From Pectinophora gossypiella (taxonomy: Eukaryota > Arthropoda > Insecta > Lepidoptera > Gelechiidae), in assembly GCF_024362695.1 (NCBI RefSeq), contig NC_065422.1, positions 1,860,001-1,924,000 on the forward strand: a stretch of DNA of 64,000 nucleotides. The letters are read 5' to 3'. The position numbers were made by a program, and so were the translations under genes. Position 1 is the first letter of the stretch, and every line of letters starts with the position of its first letter. The notes below the pieces were generated by a model. It was not told the DNA's origin. It did not search any database and saw only the letters and a program-made list of their open reading frames with translations. Shown in pieces: positions 1 through 11,303 of this stretch.

Positions 1-209
1 TCATTACATAGCAGTACTATAATAATACTGATAGTCCTTGCAATAGTCAGAATCAATAGTATCGATACGATTTTCAAGGTCAACGTCTTCTTTCATTCTC
101 AATTTCAGTCAAATTACAATATTGCTTTGTAGATGAATTGCTTAGAAGGGCACTTAAACCTCATGAGCTTACGACTGACAGAGTTACAATAAGTTCCTCC
201 TTCCTCCAG

Positions 210-3200
210 GTTCCTGCTGACGCTGCATGACCACGCGCACGCTTGCCAGTACGGGACCTTCGTCGCTAACTGCCAGAAAGACCGCAGGGACCTCAGGTGA
301 GACAGAATAAACAACGTCATCGACGCCAAGTCCCTTCTATTCATAATGGTGATGATGTCCTCCCAGACGTATCCGTCGATGGCGACACCTTTAGCCAGTG
401 TTAGCCTGAGCTTTTGCATGAGCGCGAGCGTGACTAGCAAAACCAAATTTGGTTTTGAAAGTCCTGTTGCAAGAAGCACAATAGAGAGTCCCACTTGAGT
501 TATAAGTGTAGTGGTAGGAGGTAGTACGAGTTTTTCGGATCTGACATTTGGCGTCAAGATCTTAGATACATAATGTTAACTTTGTATGGAAGGGAGTCTC
601 TCTGCCCCGCACCGATCTGAGCTACTTCACCTCACTACTCCTGACGTTTTGACTTGATTACACTGTCTCGCTCCTTAGATGTTACACTTGTTGAGACTGG
701 TCAAAAAGAGTGGTGAATTGTGACCATGTGGTTTCCATGATTTGTGTCCGGTTAACGGCCATAGGCTCGCCCCTATTACATGAGACTTAAACATAGCTGG
801 CGAAATGTGTGACATCGTAACGAATATTGATGAGGATGATTCAGACCATGATTTTGAGTTAATATCAAGTCTTTTTCATGTTTTTTTTTTTTATATATTT
901 TCAATACTATATTTTTGCGACGGAAAATTCCACTTGATATCTGAATCATCCATCAAACTTTTCGTTACGATGTCACTAACACCCTTTATAGTATACACCT
1001 TGGCGTACAGGTGTGAGAGATAGAGGCGTGCTATGTTATGTGTACGACCACTTCGGATCCGTCGATTTACGGACTTGAATCGGATGTCGTGCGAAACCAT
1101 TCTTGAGATGCATCAAAATGTCGTGTAGAAACGTATGTAACGAATTTTGAATTTCAAGAAGTACACTCTGGTGATCCTACATTGGAAATAAACTAATTAT
1201 GTTCCCAGGTTATCGGAGCGCACATTTTCACTATGGGGCTACATGGCGAACCACCTCAACGAGTACAAGAATCCACTGTACAACCCGAAGGCCCATCCTG
1301 ATGTCATCAAACCTGACCTTAGCCCGCAGAGCATAAGGTATGTATCCTGAAAATGAAGTACGGTCACGAGCATTAATATGTATACACTTTGGTACCATGC
1401 CACATTAACTTTTTTGACAAATTGAACTGTCATCATCATCATCACCAGCCCATTAACGTCCCCACTGCTGGGGCACGGGCCTTCCCTATGGATGGATAGG
1501 GAGATCGGGCCTTAAACCACCACGCGGGCCCAATGCGGATTGGTGGTTATTAACGACTGCTAATGCAGCCGGGACCAACGGCTTAACGTGCCTTCCGAAG
1601 CACGGAGGAGCTCGAGATGATTACATTTTTTTTGTGGTCACCCATCCTATGACCGGCCTTTGCGAAAGTTGCTTAACTTCAACAATCGCAGACTGAGCGC
1701 GTTTACCGCTGCGCCACCGAGCCCCTGAATTGAACTGCAAGTCTCACTAAATGTCAAATATGATGCGACAGAGTCCAAAGTGGGTACATTATATTGCTCA
1801 TGACTGTACGCCTCGTTCAGCTCGCGGAGCTCAGACATGTTACGTTAGAGTACGATTTTCGAATGGAAACCATTCATTTGAACAATCACTGTGGTCCTGT
1901 AGTACACAGGACCACAGTGATTGTATTATGATAATAACCACGTAAACTTACAGCAATGAGTTATTAATTTATCTCAAGTGCCGTTTTCATTAACACAATT
2001 GAGTCGACCATTATAAGTAGGTACATAGACGGCGATGCGGCTCACCACCTCTCACGTTGGTCTAACAGAAAGCTTGGGGAGAACTGGGTAATAATAGTTC
2101 ATCTTGATGGACTGGGGTAATCAGAGAGAATTGAAAGAAATAAAGAAAAATAATATTCGACATATTAATTATTTCACTTATAAAAAAAAAAAATTATAAA
2201 TGTATGTCGAAGCGGTTCCACCTGAGCATAATGCCAAAGCCTAGGCTGTGGCGCTGATTATCTTTTGGAACCGGTCTTCTATCGTGTGGGTTGTGAGGTG
2301 GATTACCAACCTCGTCAACCATGGTGTCAGGGTTATTATTGCAAAGGCCCCTGACATGGCTCATGTAACGATTACTCACTTACATCAGTAAGTAAGTAGT
2401 AACCGGAACCAACGGCTTAACGTGCCTTCCGAAGCACGGATCATCTTACTTTCGGACAATCAGGTGATCAGCCTGTAAAGTCCTAACCAAACTAGGGATC
2501 ACAAAGTGGTTTTTGTTTAATGTCCCCACCGGGATTCGAACCCGGGACTTCCGGATCATGAGCCCAACGCTCAACCACTGGTCCACGGAGGCCGTTACCG
2601 GCACCGGTTTAGAACCGGTAAAGTAATTAGAAAAAACATAATGAAGAAAAAATAATAATAGATGGGACTTAGTCGCGAGCTATGTTATGGTCATCATCAT
2701 CAATTTAAGAGCCACGCTCTTGTCGGTGTAGCATTTTCCATACCAGTCTATCAAAGGCCAATTCTTTGACTTCCCTATAAGACACGACGTTAACCTTTTC
2801 TTTAATCTGTTCCATGTAAGCTCTTCTTGGTCTTCCCCTTCCTCTCTTTCCTTTTAGCTTTTTTGTATGTTATGGTATTTGAATCCCACCAACCCACCAA
2901 CCCGCAATGGAGCAGCGTGGTGGAGTATGCTCCATACCCCCTCCGGTTGATTGAGGGGAGGTCTGTGCCCAGCAGTGGGACGTGTATAGGCTGTTTATGT
3001 TATGTTATGTTATTTGAATAATTTGCAAGATAGCCGTACATATTCAAATTCAAAAATATCTTTATTTAGTAGGTTCTACACTTTGAATCGTCAATTTTTA
3101 CATAACGAACGTCTCATCCGCCTAAAACTACTGCAGTTTCTCACAACCTGTATAGCCGGGGAAAAGAAGCTGCAAGAAAAACCTCGGCACAGGGCCCTAG

Positions 3201-6200
3201 ACGTTCTTTAAAAAAATAAACATAAAATATTGATATACAATTGAGTAATTTAGCTGCCTAATATCGGTTCTCAGACAGTTAATCCCATGCATTCATATCT
3301 TCTAAATAATCACTAACTTTATAATAACCTTTTTTTTGTAAAGTTTTTGTTTAACTACTGTCTTAAAACAGTTGAAAGGCAAATTCTGAATGTCAATGGG
3401 AATCTTATTGTAAAATATGTGTGTAGGTTCTGGCGCGGCATGTACTGTCGCCACGAGAACGGCGTGCACCCGCGCGAGCCTCTGGGGGACCTGCTGCCAG
3501 CTGCAGTGGAGCACTGCTCCGCCCTGGAGCACCACATCAACTATCTCACCAAGGTAACTGAGAGCATTCGGGATCTAAAGGTCTCGGGTTAGATTCCAGA
3601 GATAATTCTGTCCTTTCTTCTAAAGCTTTCCTATGACAATTAAATAAATAAATAAATATGGCTTTTTGGGTACACTCTTCTGGATCCGAGACTATATCTA
3701 AACCTGTTAAAAAATGTGCTGCACATTGTTTTGTCTACGATATATACCTAATAATATAAAAAAAAAAAAATATACGGTCGAATTGAGAACCTCCTCCTTT
3801 TTTGAAGTCGGTAAAAAATCTATGTGATTTTTAATGCAAACTGGACATCATGCAAACTGGACATTTTTTCACCACTGGACATTTTGAAAATGGACATTAT
3901 GCACCTAAAGGTTTTAGTTTCATTAGGATATTGCGGGCTGATCATCCGATTGGCCGAATTTAAAATGATTTCGCGCTTCGGCACGCACTTTTGGCCTCGG
4001 CAATTTAAGTAATGATGTTTTCCACTCCTCGCCATGTAATAACAGGCGAACCTATTAACATTAACTGCACATAAAACCTAGAAACCACGTGATATCAATT
4101 ATCTCTAATCTAAACATGTAACCAGGCTCACAAAGGTTTGTCATAAAGGTTTCAAAGGTTTAGAGCCCCAGCCCGGAATTCGTACCCGTAATACTACGAT
4201 GATACGGTGGTTAGAGCGTTAGACTCACGATCTGGAGGTCCGGGTTCGATTCCCGATGGGGACATTGTCGAAATCAATTTGTGAGACTGTCCTTTGTTTG
4301 GTAAGGACTTTTCAGGCTTAAATCACCTGATTGTCCGAAAAAGTAAGATGATTCCGTGCTTCGGAGGGCACGTTAAGCCGTTGGTCCAGGCTAAGCCGTA
4401 AAAACACCACCAACCCGCATTGGAGCAGCGTGGTGACTCCACCATGCTCCATACCCCCTCCGGTTGATTGAGGGGAGGCCTGTACCCAGTAGTGGGACGT
4501 TATAGGCTGTTTATGTTGTGTTATTTAATACTACGATGCAAGTCACGCGTTCTCGGAACTGGGCTATCGCGGATTCGATTTTTTGTATAGCGTGACTATT
4601 AAACGTTACAGTTTTAAATAATTCTGATTCAGTTTCAATCAATCAGTTCATTCAGCCTTCAATGTCGTAACAGAACCAAAACAAATTGATATCATCTTTC
4701 TTTTTTGAAATTTAAAATAGACCAGAAAAGTAAACTCTTTTTTTTTCTTTGCCGTGAGTTGTATATTTGCTGTATATGGCATTAACTAATTGGCCGCTTT
4801 CAGAGGATATCGACGTTTAAGAACCTCCTCTCGGGCAGGAAAGCGGACAAGAGCCAGGAGACGACAGTAGTCAACTACCAGAACGGGAACCTGGATACCG
4901 TTGAGATCGAAACCAAGACTGAAAGCCTGCAGATTGACAATAAGTAAGTGTGAAAGAAAATGTAGTGATGAGCATCGGGAAAGGTGAGAGTCGTAAAAAG
5001 AACGCTTAAACGATTATTATCATCATAAATTTAAGAGCCACGCTCTTGTCGGTGTAGCATTCTCCATTCTCCTTATAAGATATGACGTTCGCCTTCTCTT
5101 CAATATATTGTGACATACCGCGATAAAATCCTAAATGGTTTAAAGAAAGGCAGGTGAAGAGTACCCCAAACCGGCCAGCATCCATGGTGAGTATGATGAG
5201 AGTGGAAGAAGGGAAAGTGGTGTGTCAGGATCATAGTAAGCGGAATTCCGTGGTCTCTGCCTTCTCCAACAGGGAAATAGGGAGAACTCATGTAAGTGTG
5301 TACAGTTATGGAGTTTATATGCGAATGTTTCAGATTGCTATACGAGTCTGGCGGCACTCTGTCGGAGTTAGAGTGCGCGAACCACGACCACCCTCTGAAA
5401 GACGCCACCACAGCGAGACCTAACAAAATACCGCTCATTACTGAGGTAAGTGCTACATTAAACAAAAGGTTGCGAAAACGCAATAAGTCTCTTTTGCAAA
5501 GGACCTTACAAAAGTTCCTTTCGAAATTGAAAAACATCCCTTTCACAAAAGGCTCCCTTTCCCCAAAGGTAAATTACAAAGGGCAGATGTTTTGATGTCC
5601 TCTGGAAGGTTTCCGAAAGACAATTATGTTCTTAGCATGATAATTATACATTATATTGTTACTGCAGAAAGTGGACGACCTGATTCCGGCAAATCTCCTG
5701 CAGTTGGAGGAGGAAGTAAACACAGTTGCGTTGGACTGGAAGAGCCTCAAGAATGTCACCGAGTGCAGTTGTTCCACGCCCCTTGACCACTTCAGCAGGA
5801 AGGTAGGTTCTGTTGTGTTAGACATTTCTTCTCTTCTATCGTGTGGGTTCATCATCTCCCTAGCGTTAACCCGATTTCACAGGGTCCGCTTACGATTCTG
5901 AAGATTTGACAGGTCCGGTTTTTTACAGACGCAAGAAGCTTCGCGGGTTGGAAGGCCTGTCTGATCTTCCAACCCGCGAAGGAAAAACCAGCCCAAGACA
6001 AGTTCGGTCACATACCTCCGAAAATGCATTTCCTGGAATAAATTTGAGTTTCCTCGCGATGTTTTCCTTCACCGCTGAGCACGTGATAATAATTTATGAT
6101 CCAAATATGAATTCGAAAACAAATTCGATAATCACCGACCTCATCAACCTTGGCGTTAGGGTTATTATTGAGCCACCAAAAACCCATCAATAACCTTCAA

Positions 6201-6818
6201 ACCAGAGTGACATGGTTCATGTAACGACTATGTACAAGGTGGTACTATTTAGTTCCGGACAATCGGGTCATCAGCCAGTGATGTTCTAACAAGCAAGCCA
6301 GGCTTCACGAAGTGATTTTTGTTTGGTCCCATCGGAATTTGTACCCAGCACCACCGGATCGTGAGCCTAACGCTCAACCAGTAGACCACAGAGGCCGTTT
6401 ATGGCACAGTGGTGTGGAACAATAGTAACAATGCTTGTGGCCGGCAGCACCACTGCTGGGGCTGCGGGCGCGTGGTGTGCACGCGCTGCGTGTGCGCGCG
6501 CGCCCCTCGGCCCGCGCTGGCCGCCAGCGCCGGCGCGCCCGCCTGCGCCGCCTGCGCCGCCCAGCCGCGCGACAACGGTAACTTATACGATTTCATTTTC
6601 ATTCTCATTCGCATTAGTAATTAAATCTGTGTAGTATCACTTTGACATTGTGCTCAAATTGCATGGACGGAAAATCTAAAATCGATCTTCGCGGATGACA
6701 ACGCCTCTTATGCCGATTCATGAGTTATTAAATCAGTGTAAGTAAAAGTAAGGTTTCTACAGTTGCCGTGTTACATAATATCCCATTTGTTTCAGATATA
6801 GTGTCAACGACGAATTAG
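210..6818 (+). CDS. Myotubularin-related phosphatase, MTMR6/7/8 type, C-terminal half (partial gene)
   Basis: Eight phase-compatible exons are visible: 210-296, 1209-1337, 3427-3553, 4804-4943, 5334-5445, 5668-5802, 6448-6577 and 6796-6818, all with AG acceptors and GT donors; TAG stop at 6816-6818. The first two encode FLLTLHDHAHACQYGTFVAN and ERTFSLWGYMANHLNEY, and the third starts FWRGMYCRHENGVHPRE. These are the hallmark end of the myotubularin phosphatase domain. The active-site exon (CxxGWDR) must lie left of the window. The next exons give a low-complexity linker, then an acidic segment and a CxC that continues into HHCWGCGRVVCTRC and a final CAAC, a FYVE-like zinc finger split by an intron. 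Family role: dephosphorylation of PI3P and PI(3,5)P2 on endosomal membranes. Introns hold SINEs and LINE ends. The FYVE exon is extremely GC-rich (alanine/arginine-rich loop). Family assignment is from remembered conserved motifs; an MTMR3/4 assignment is less likely. Confidence 0.85.
804..995. mobile_element. Foldback MITE, 'gacatcgtaacgaa' family, copy 1
   Basis: The ends are inverted: 'gtgacatcgtaacgaat' at the left matches 'ttcgttacgatgtcact' at the right, followed inwards by matching 'gattcagaccatgatt / ctgaatcatc' and 'gatatcaagt / acttgatatc' segments. It lies in an intron of the myotubularin gene. The same hairpin occurs twice more at 30.8 and 31.05 kb. No transposase is encoded, so this is a non-autonomous element of unknown superfamily. 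Confidence 0.65.
1440..1725 (-). repeat. Degenerate SINE (tRNA-derived, lepidopteran type)
   Basis: On the minus strand this reads from a tRNA-like start ('ggggctcggtggcgcagcgg') through 'ccgtgcttcggaaggcacgt' to the 'cagcagtgggg' type 3' end and a (TGA)n tail. It is the same body as the better copy at 4202-4525. Intronic. Confidence 0.6.
1882..1924. repeat. Perfect 19-bp hairpin
   Basis: Arms 1882-1900 and 1906-1924 are exact reverse complements around the 5-nt loop agtac. Intronic; too short for a typical pre-miRNA, possibly the remnant of a foldback element. Confidence 0.75.
2395..2605 (-). repeat. tRNA-derived SINE, head half
   Basis: The minus strand carries a tRNA-like head: A-box-like 'tggaccagtggttgagcg' followed by B box 'gggttcgaatccc', then the SINE body ('ctgattgtccgaaagtaaga', 'ccgtgcttcggaaggcacgt'). 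It lies inside an intron of the myotubularin gene. No cloverleaf 3' half was seen, so it is a SINE and not a tRNA gene. Confidence 0.75.
2695..2870 (-). repeat. LINE reverse-transcriptase C-terminal tail (RTE-like)
   Basis: The minus strand reads GRGRPRRAYMEQIKEKV, then WKMLHRQERGS and a stop, followed by a (TGA)n-type tail. This is the C-terminal tail of endonuclease-reverse transcriptase LINEs common in Lepidoptera. 5'-truncated, intronic. A shorter copy sits at about 5020-5105. Confidence 0.7.
2885..3010 (+). repeat. 5'-truncated SINE 3' end with target-site duplication
   Basis: Carries the '(ccaaccc)gcaatggagcagcg' and 'cccagcagtggga' 3' end and a (TTATG)n tail, flanked by the 9-bp duplication TATTTGAAT at 2876-2884 and 3011-3019. 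Same 3' end as the full SINE at 4202-4525. Confidence 0.75.
3045..3425 (-). repeat. Non-LTR retrotransposon 3' end (Jockey-like), copy 1
   Basis: On the minus strand the tail of a reverse transcriptase is readable (NKIPIDIQNLPFNCFKTVVK), followed by a 3' UTR with 'agggccctgtgccgaggttt' and a poly(A)-like end near 3045. It ends directly against the acceptor of the myotubularin exon at 3427. Further copies: 23.3 kb, 27.7-29.0 kb and, more distantly, 62.1-63.4 kb. Confidence 0.7.
4202..4525 (+). mobile_element. Full-length tRNA-derived SINE with 13-bp target-site duplication
   Basis: A 324-bp element starting with a tRNA-like head (B box 'gggttcgattccc'), then the SINE body and the 'cccagtagtggga' 3' end with a (TTATG)n-like tail. 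It is flanked by the perfect duplication TAATACTACGATG at 4189-4201 and 4526-4538, direct evidence of LINE-mediated retrotransposition. It lies in an intron of the myotubularin gene. Confidence 0.85.
4738..4793 (-). repeat. Degenerate copy of the short 'gccggccaagtagttaatgc' retro-element
   Basis: A T-run followed by 'gtatatggcattaactaatt', similar to the copies at 7.76, 47.4 and 54.5 kb. It overlaps the polypyrimidine tract just before the exon that starts at 4804, so a retro-insertion may now supply the acceptor's pyrimidine tract. Confidence 0.5.
5020..5105 (-). repeat. Short LINE reverse-transcriptase tail
   Basis: The minus strand matches the end of the 2695-2870 element ('cgacaagagcgtggctctta' and following tail). 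The piece is under 100 bp and intronic. Confidence 0.55.
5878..6235 (+). repeat. Interspersed repeat with 16-bp hairpin
   Basis: Contains 'agggtccgcttac', 'gaagatttgacaggtccggt' and 'cctccgaaaatgcatttcct', a block repeated in part at 7028-7125. Within it, 5939-5954 and 5966-5981 are perfect 16-bp inverted arms (cttcgcgggttggaag) that the 7.0-kb copy lacks. Intronic in the myotubularin gene. Confidence 0.55.
6225..6400 (-). repeat. Degenerate tRNA-derived SINE
   Basis: The minus strand shows 'ggcctctgtggtctactggt' and 'gttgagcgttaggctcacg', then a decayed B box and body. It ends about 45 bp before the FYVE exon at 6448, so the sequence upstream of that acceptor is repeat-derived. Confidence 0.65.
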
Positions 6819-7760
6819 GAGCCAACTTACACCAGAGTAATTCGATGGCAAGCCATCGCATAGTCACGCTGCGAAGCTCACGTGGGAGACGACGGGAGAT
6901 ATGTCATCCAATCTTGATGTTCTTTCCGGCGGTTAGCGCAAAGTATAAATAAGTTACGCTTGATTTGAATACAAACGTTGATAGTATACTTAAAATCAAA
7001 CAATTAAATCTTTCTAGCATTATCCCGTTTTTGACAGGGTCCGCTTACCTAACCTGAAGATTTGACAGTTCCGATTTTTTACAGAAGCGACTGCCTGTCT
7101 GACCTTTCATCCTGCGAAGGGAACAATATTTTTATAATGTGATTTTTTTTTGTTTAAAATTTAAATTAGGAACATCGACATTAAGAATTTAAAAAGCCAT
7201 AGTCATATCATCAAATGAAGACAAAGATTTTTGAAAACCAATGTCAGTCTTAAGGATAGTTATTGGCGCATCGCTATCCGCGGAAGCCAGAAGAAAAAAA
7301 ATCAAAACCCGCTGCAAAATTACATTTATTATTATTATTTATTCCTAACACTCATATTTTTCTAGTAATCCTTACGAAACATGAAATATAACTGTATATA
7401 TATATTTTTTATGAGAACTGGTAGACAAAGCTTATTTTATTTTAGTCTGTTAACTCTTATCTAGTGCCATTCTTCACTTACAATGAGTGCAAGAAAGAGA
7501 TAGTCACATTTAAAACTATCAAACTAAATTACAAGAAAGTTCATCTACCAGAATCGTCACCGTTTAACTTACAAAGCAACAGCTGAATAAAAACTATTAG
7601 AAATACATTTAATTTCCGCTAATAATTCCTATCGACGTACAAGTATTGGAAAGACAAACCGCAGTCACTTTTGGTACTAAATCCTTTATCCGTAATAGTA
7701 GATTATGAAGTACCTACTACTCTGCCTATCCGTATTTGCGGCGTCTGCTACATTTGAAGT
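6819..7760. other. 3' flank of the myotubularin gene
   Basis: AT-rich sequence. At 7028-7125 there is a partial copy of the interspersed repeat at 5878. No ORF with recognisable homology was seen. Confidence 0.5.
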
Positions 7761-7997
7761 TTTTTTTTAAATGACTTATTGTAGATTTGCGCAAATGGCA
7801 TTAACTACTTGGCCGGACAAATAGGAAGCGATGAGGGCTCTCACCCGGGACAACATTTAAGATAACAGGCCTGAGGGTGCCCTGTTGGGCACGAACCTCA
7901 GCTCAGGGCGTCGTCGGAGAGGATAATATTTATCGGGGTCCTGAAGTGTTTGTTATCGCGTGCTAATCGGCCGCGTCTACGGCTTGAGTAATCGGGT
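7761..7997 (-). mobile_element. 5'-truncated LINE/SINE 3' end, 237 bp, with 12-bp duplication
   Basis: A T-run at the left (poly(A) of the minus strand) is followed by 'ttattgtagatttgcgcaaa' and 'ggcattaactacttggccgg'. Flanks are the perfect duplication TACATTTGAAGT at 7749-7760 and 7998-8009. It shares its 3' 60 bp with the much shorter insertions at 47.4 and 54.5 kb. Confidence 0.8.
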
Positions 7998-8009
7998 TAC
8001 ATTTGAAGT

Positions 8010-9397
8010 GATATTGTATAATATCAAGTATTAGTTCAAAATAAATATAATAATTTAGTTCTAATAGCATAACTATGTAAATATAAAAGAAGAAATCGCA
8101 TTTAGAAATATTTTATGTAACAATAGAAACAATTTGACGCCGATTCTGGCAGACAATTTTATTTCAGTCTGACAACTCTAAAAATAGTGCCGTCTTTCAC
8201 GTACGGCAAGTGCAAGAAAGGGATAAAACTAGTTTGAGAACTGTCACACTAAATTAAAATTAAGTTGGCGTCTACCAGAACCGGCACCTTAATGATACCT
8301 GTATAATAATAAAAATATTCTATTGCTCATAAATAATTATGAAATATATTTTGAAATCTGAGTCTTAAGAGAGCTTAGCTCTTCAGTATTAAATGTGGCT
8401 TTTCGCGGGAAAGGAAGAATAGCACAAAATTATGTTTATCTACAAGCCATTATTAGATGATTAAAAAACAATATTATTTTTCTTTTGCCTGATTTATGCA
8501 TTTTCATTAAGAATTACATAAGAAAGAGTACTATGTTTTACCACGGTTATTGATGACGTCATACGCGTGTATTTCTATACAGATTACATAGAAAGGTATC
8601 GTTTTCATGTTTCTTATTAACTATACTCATTTGACTAGGTTGTCCTCTTGCCAATTGGATTGTTCCTTAGGTCTTCTTAGTATGGAATTGAAGAGGATTG
8701 ACCAATCAAGTCAAGCGCCAAGCGAACGCATATTGATGAATATTCATGGACGAAAATATTATGCTGATTCACCAGAAGTAGTTTTTCACCCCTCTGGGAT
8801 GTAAAACGGCCACGTTGAAGCAATTCATCTAAAACAGCAATACTGCTAATTAAGATTAGTTGACTTTGCGAAATTATCTACTTTGAACAGTTTTGCAGGG
8901 CATTGATAATTTAAATAAATAAATAAAAAAAAATGCGATGAATTGCTTCACTGTGGCCTTTTTAGTTCCCCTGCTCCCTTCCACGATCTGCCACAAGTAT
9001 TCAAAATAATCATCAATCTATGTTATCAAATAACACAAAAATAAATGTATATTAAGAATATATTTAAGTACCTATATTACAAAAAAGTATGCGACATAAA
9101 AAATAAATTATTTAGCTTTAAGAACTTATGTGTAAATATTGAATGTAATTAATAAATTCATGTATAGTATGGATTTCTTGTTTTCAATGTTAATGAATGA
9201 TGACGTGTTTGCCTACCCCAATGGGAAATAGACGAGATCTTTTGTATACTTCGCATTGTACCGTTGTACCTCCACGGCAAACCACATAACAAACCCATAA
9301 AAAACCTTAATAAATCAATTAACCCTATTATAAATAACGATCAATTATGTAGAAACTACAATTCCGCAACAAATTCAGAACTGAAAATACTATCAAG
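8010..9397. other. Intergenic, no gene recognised
   Basis: AT-rich sequence upstream of the odorant-binding protein gene. The short ORF at 8607 has no recognisable feature. The OBP promoter should lie in the right part, but no element could be assigned with confidence. Confidence 0.4.
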
Positions 9398-11279
9398 ATG
9401 CTTCGACGTACTATAATACTTCTCTCGGTAATCGTTCTGGTGTGTGGCGAAATCTCCAATATAGGAGATTTACCTAAGAAGGGACGGATGATCGGCGTAG
9501 AAACTATACATGAAGCCAAGATCGATAAGGACACTGTGGTGAATCGGAACTTGGCGATGCAAAGGAAAAGTCACGATAGAAATGGTAAGTAGCTCTAGTG
9601 CGAATTGACTAGACACCTCGCTGAGTTAATTCAACTGACTGCTCTTTCACCTCAGGGAAATTATAGACGGAAGTCGACTACAAAGGTGACTCTAAATTCT
9701 AACCCTAGATAGATATTTACACTAAGTATCTACATTTTTTCGGCTACTTTTTAAGGGAGGCAGCACACATATACTCACTATTGCACACTCTTAGGAAAAA
9801 ACCACGCCGCTATAATCGCATACCGAAACAAAACAGTCTCACAAATAACAAAACAGGTCATTTACTTCGGAAATTCGCGTACGCTTGTTAACTGCCGTCT
9901 ATAATTTCTCTTCAGTCTATCACTGAAGAACGAATTTTCACTGAACTGTTTTCTTTTCCGTACACACAGTGGCCAATGGTTTTAAGAAAAAAACAGTAAA
10001 GAAAGATCTTTATCTTGTTCTGGACTATGATGTATCAATAGATCACAATCAACATACAGAGTTGTAAACATGCCTATTTGAAGACATAAAATGCGTTTTA
10101 ATCAATGTATTATTATTGTATAAAATTTGGTTTAATAAATAATCAATTTGCTCTAATTGTGTATTATTTTTTTAGAAAATTGATTAAATCGCGTTTAACT
10201 TACCTCCAAATTTTGCAGCTTTTTGGCGCCAAACAGAATATAGCACTCATTTATTTGGCGCGGTTATTAATTTACTTCGAAGGCCAATCGAAGGCACACT
10301 CTTAACACTATACAGCCTTGTCAAAAATCAGTCAAATCGACAATATTCAAGAAATGAAATGTTAGTTAGCCCAGTTTTGTGTCACAAAGGCCATTATTAT
10401 ATTAAATAACCATGTGTGTAATAAAAAAAAAACATAGTAATAAACATAGTAATGTTTTTTCAAAGTGTACCACCGCAAAAAAGACGAAGATCGCGAACCG
10501 GATTGGTCGTATAGCAGCATACCGAAAGAAGTATCGGCCCATGTCGAAAAGTTCAAACGAAACATGACGGAATGTCTCAAGGAGGTTCAAGCTAACGACA
10601 AGAGACCCGTTAGACGTATGTCTCCTAAGACCGAATCACCGGTCCACGGCGAGTGCCTGATTGCTTGCGTGTTCAAACGTAACGGAGTCATCGATGGAGG
10701 AAAGATAAATAAAGGTTAGCGATGGTGCAGATTCCTTCATTTTTAAGGCCCTATTACATGATGTTATACATATAATAGATGCAAAGTTCATTTTTTTTTA
10801 ATATAATAGGTTCGCGTTTGACCACAATCTCACCTGATGTTAAGTGACGATGTGGTCTAGATGTCTAGAGTGGATCACGCTTACCTAGCAAACTTTACTT
10901 TTTTTATATTATGCCTCTATCGTTACTTTATATTTTTTTGATATTTTTGAATAATTATGTACCCTATCAATGAAAAAAATTGTGGTAATCATCACTCATC
11001 ACATCACGTTAAATCTGGAAAGTCCCTCATTCATTAATAAATAAATATAAAATAATATAGGTTCTTACCGTCTATATTTTAGCGAATTTGCTCACACTGG
11101 TAAACAAATTCTACGCTAAAGACACGAAGCTGATGAAGAAACTGGAGAAAAACGTCGATCGCTGCATCGAAACAAGCATCAGCAACAAGGATGAATGCTT
11201 ATTGGCAGCACGACTTAACGAGTGTACCAACGACTTGATGGCAAGCAACAAACGTAAAATAGTTGTCAACTACAAATGA
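9398..11279 (+). CDS. Odorant-binding protein, classic six-cysteine type with long N-terminal extension
   Basis: Three exons: 9398-9584, 10466-10714 and 11083-11279 (stop TGA 11277-11279), about 210 residues. Exon 1 begins with a signal peptide (MLRRTIILLSVIVLVCGEIS). The mature part has exactly six cysteines in the PBP/GOBP pattern: TEC, then GECLIAC (C2-x3-C3), DRC, and DEC-LLAARLN-EC (C5-x8-C6). Spacings are about 26, 3, 42, 10 and 8 residues. Family role: extracellular carrier of small hydrophobic ligands in sensillum lymph or other secretions. The stretch of roughly 65 residues before C1 is longer than in most OBPs and recalls long forms such as the Obp59a type, which was not tested. The exon 2 acceptor is an unusual AAAG at 10462-10465; phases fit (1/1). 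Confidence 0.88.
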
Positions 11280-11297
11280 ATCGGCTGTAAAACTAAC

Positions 11298-11303
11298 AAT
11301 AAA
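11298..11303 (+). promoter_or_regulatory. Polyadenylation signal of the odorant-binding protein gene
   Basis: AATAAA, 19 nt after the stop codon, giving a very short 3' UTR. Confidence 0.7.

Noticed and set aside
1882..1924. microRNA precursor
   Set aside because: The hairpin is only 43 nt with 19-bp arms, below normal pre-miRNA size.
2525..2600. tRNA gene on the minus strand (A box and B box)
   Set aside because: Only the promoter-like head of a tRNA is present and it continues into a SINE body; no acceptor stem pairing was found.
5154..5595. Stand-alone ORFs around 5154-5595
   Set aside because: They overlap the exon at 5334-5445 and a common repeat; the exon frame with splice sites explains the coding signal.
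6399..6634. Three overlapping ORFs (both strands) as separate genes
   Set aside because: They are shadows of the GC-rich FYVE exon at 6448-6577, whose splice sites and phase fit the upstream exons.
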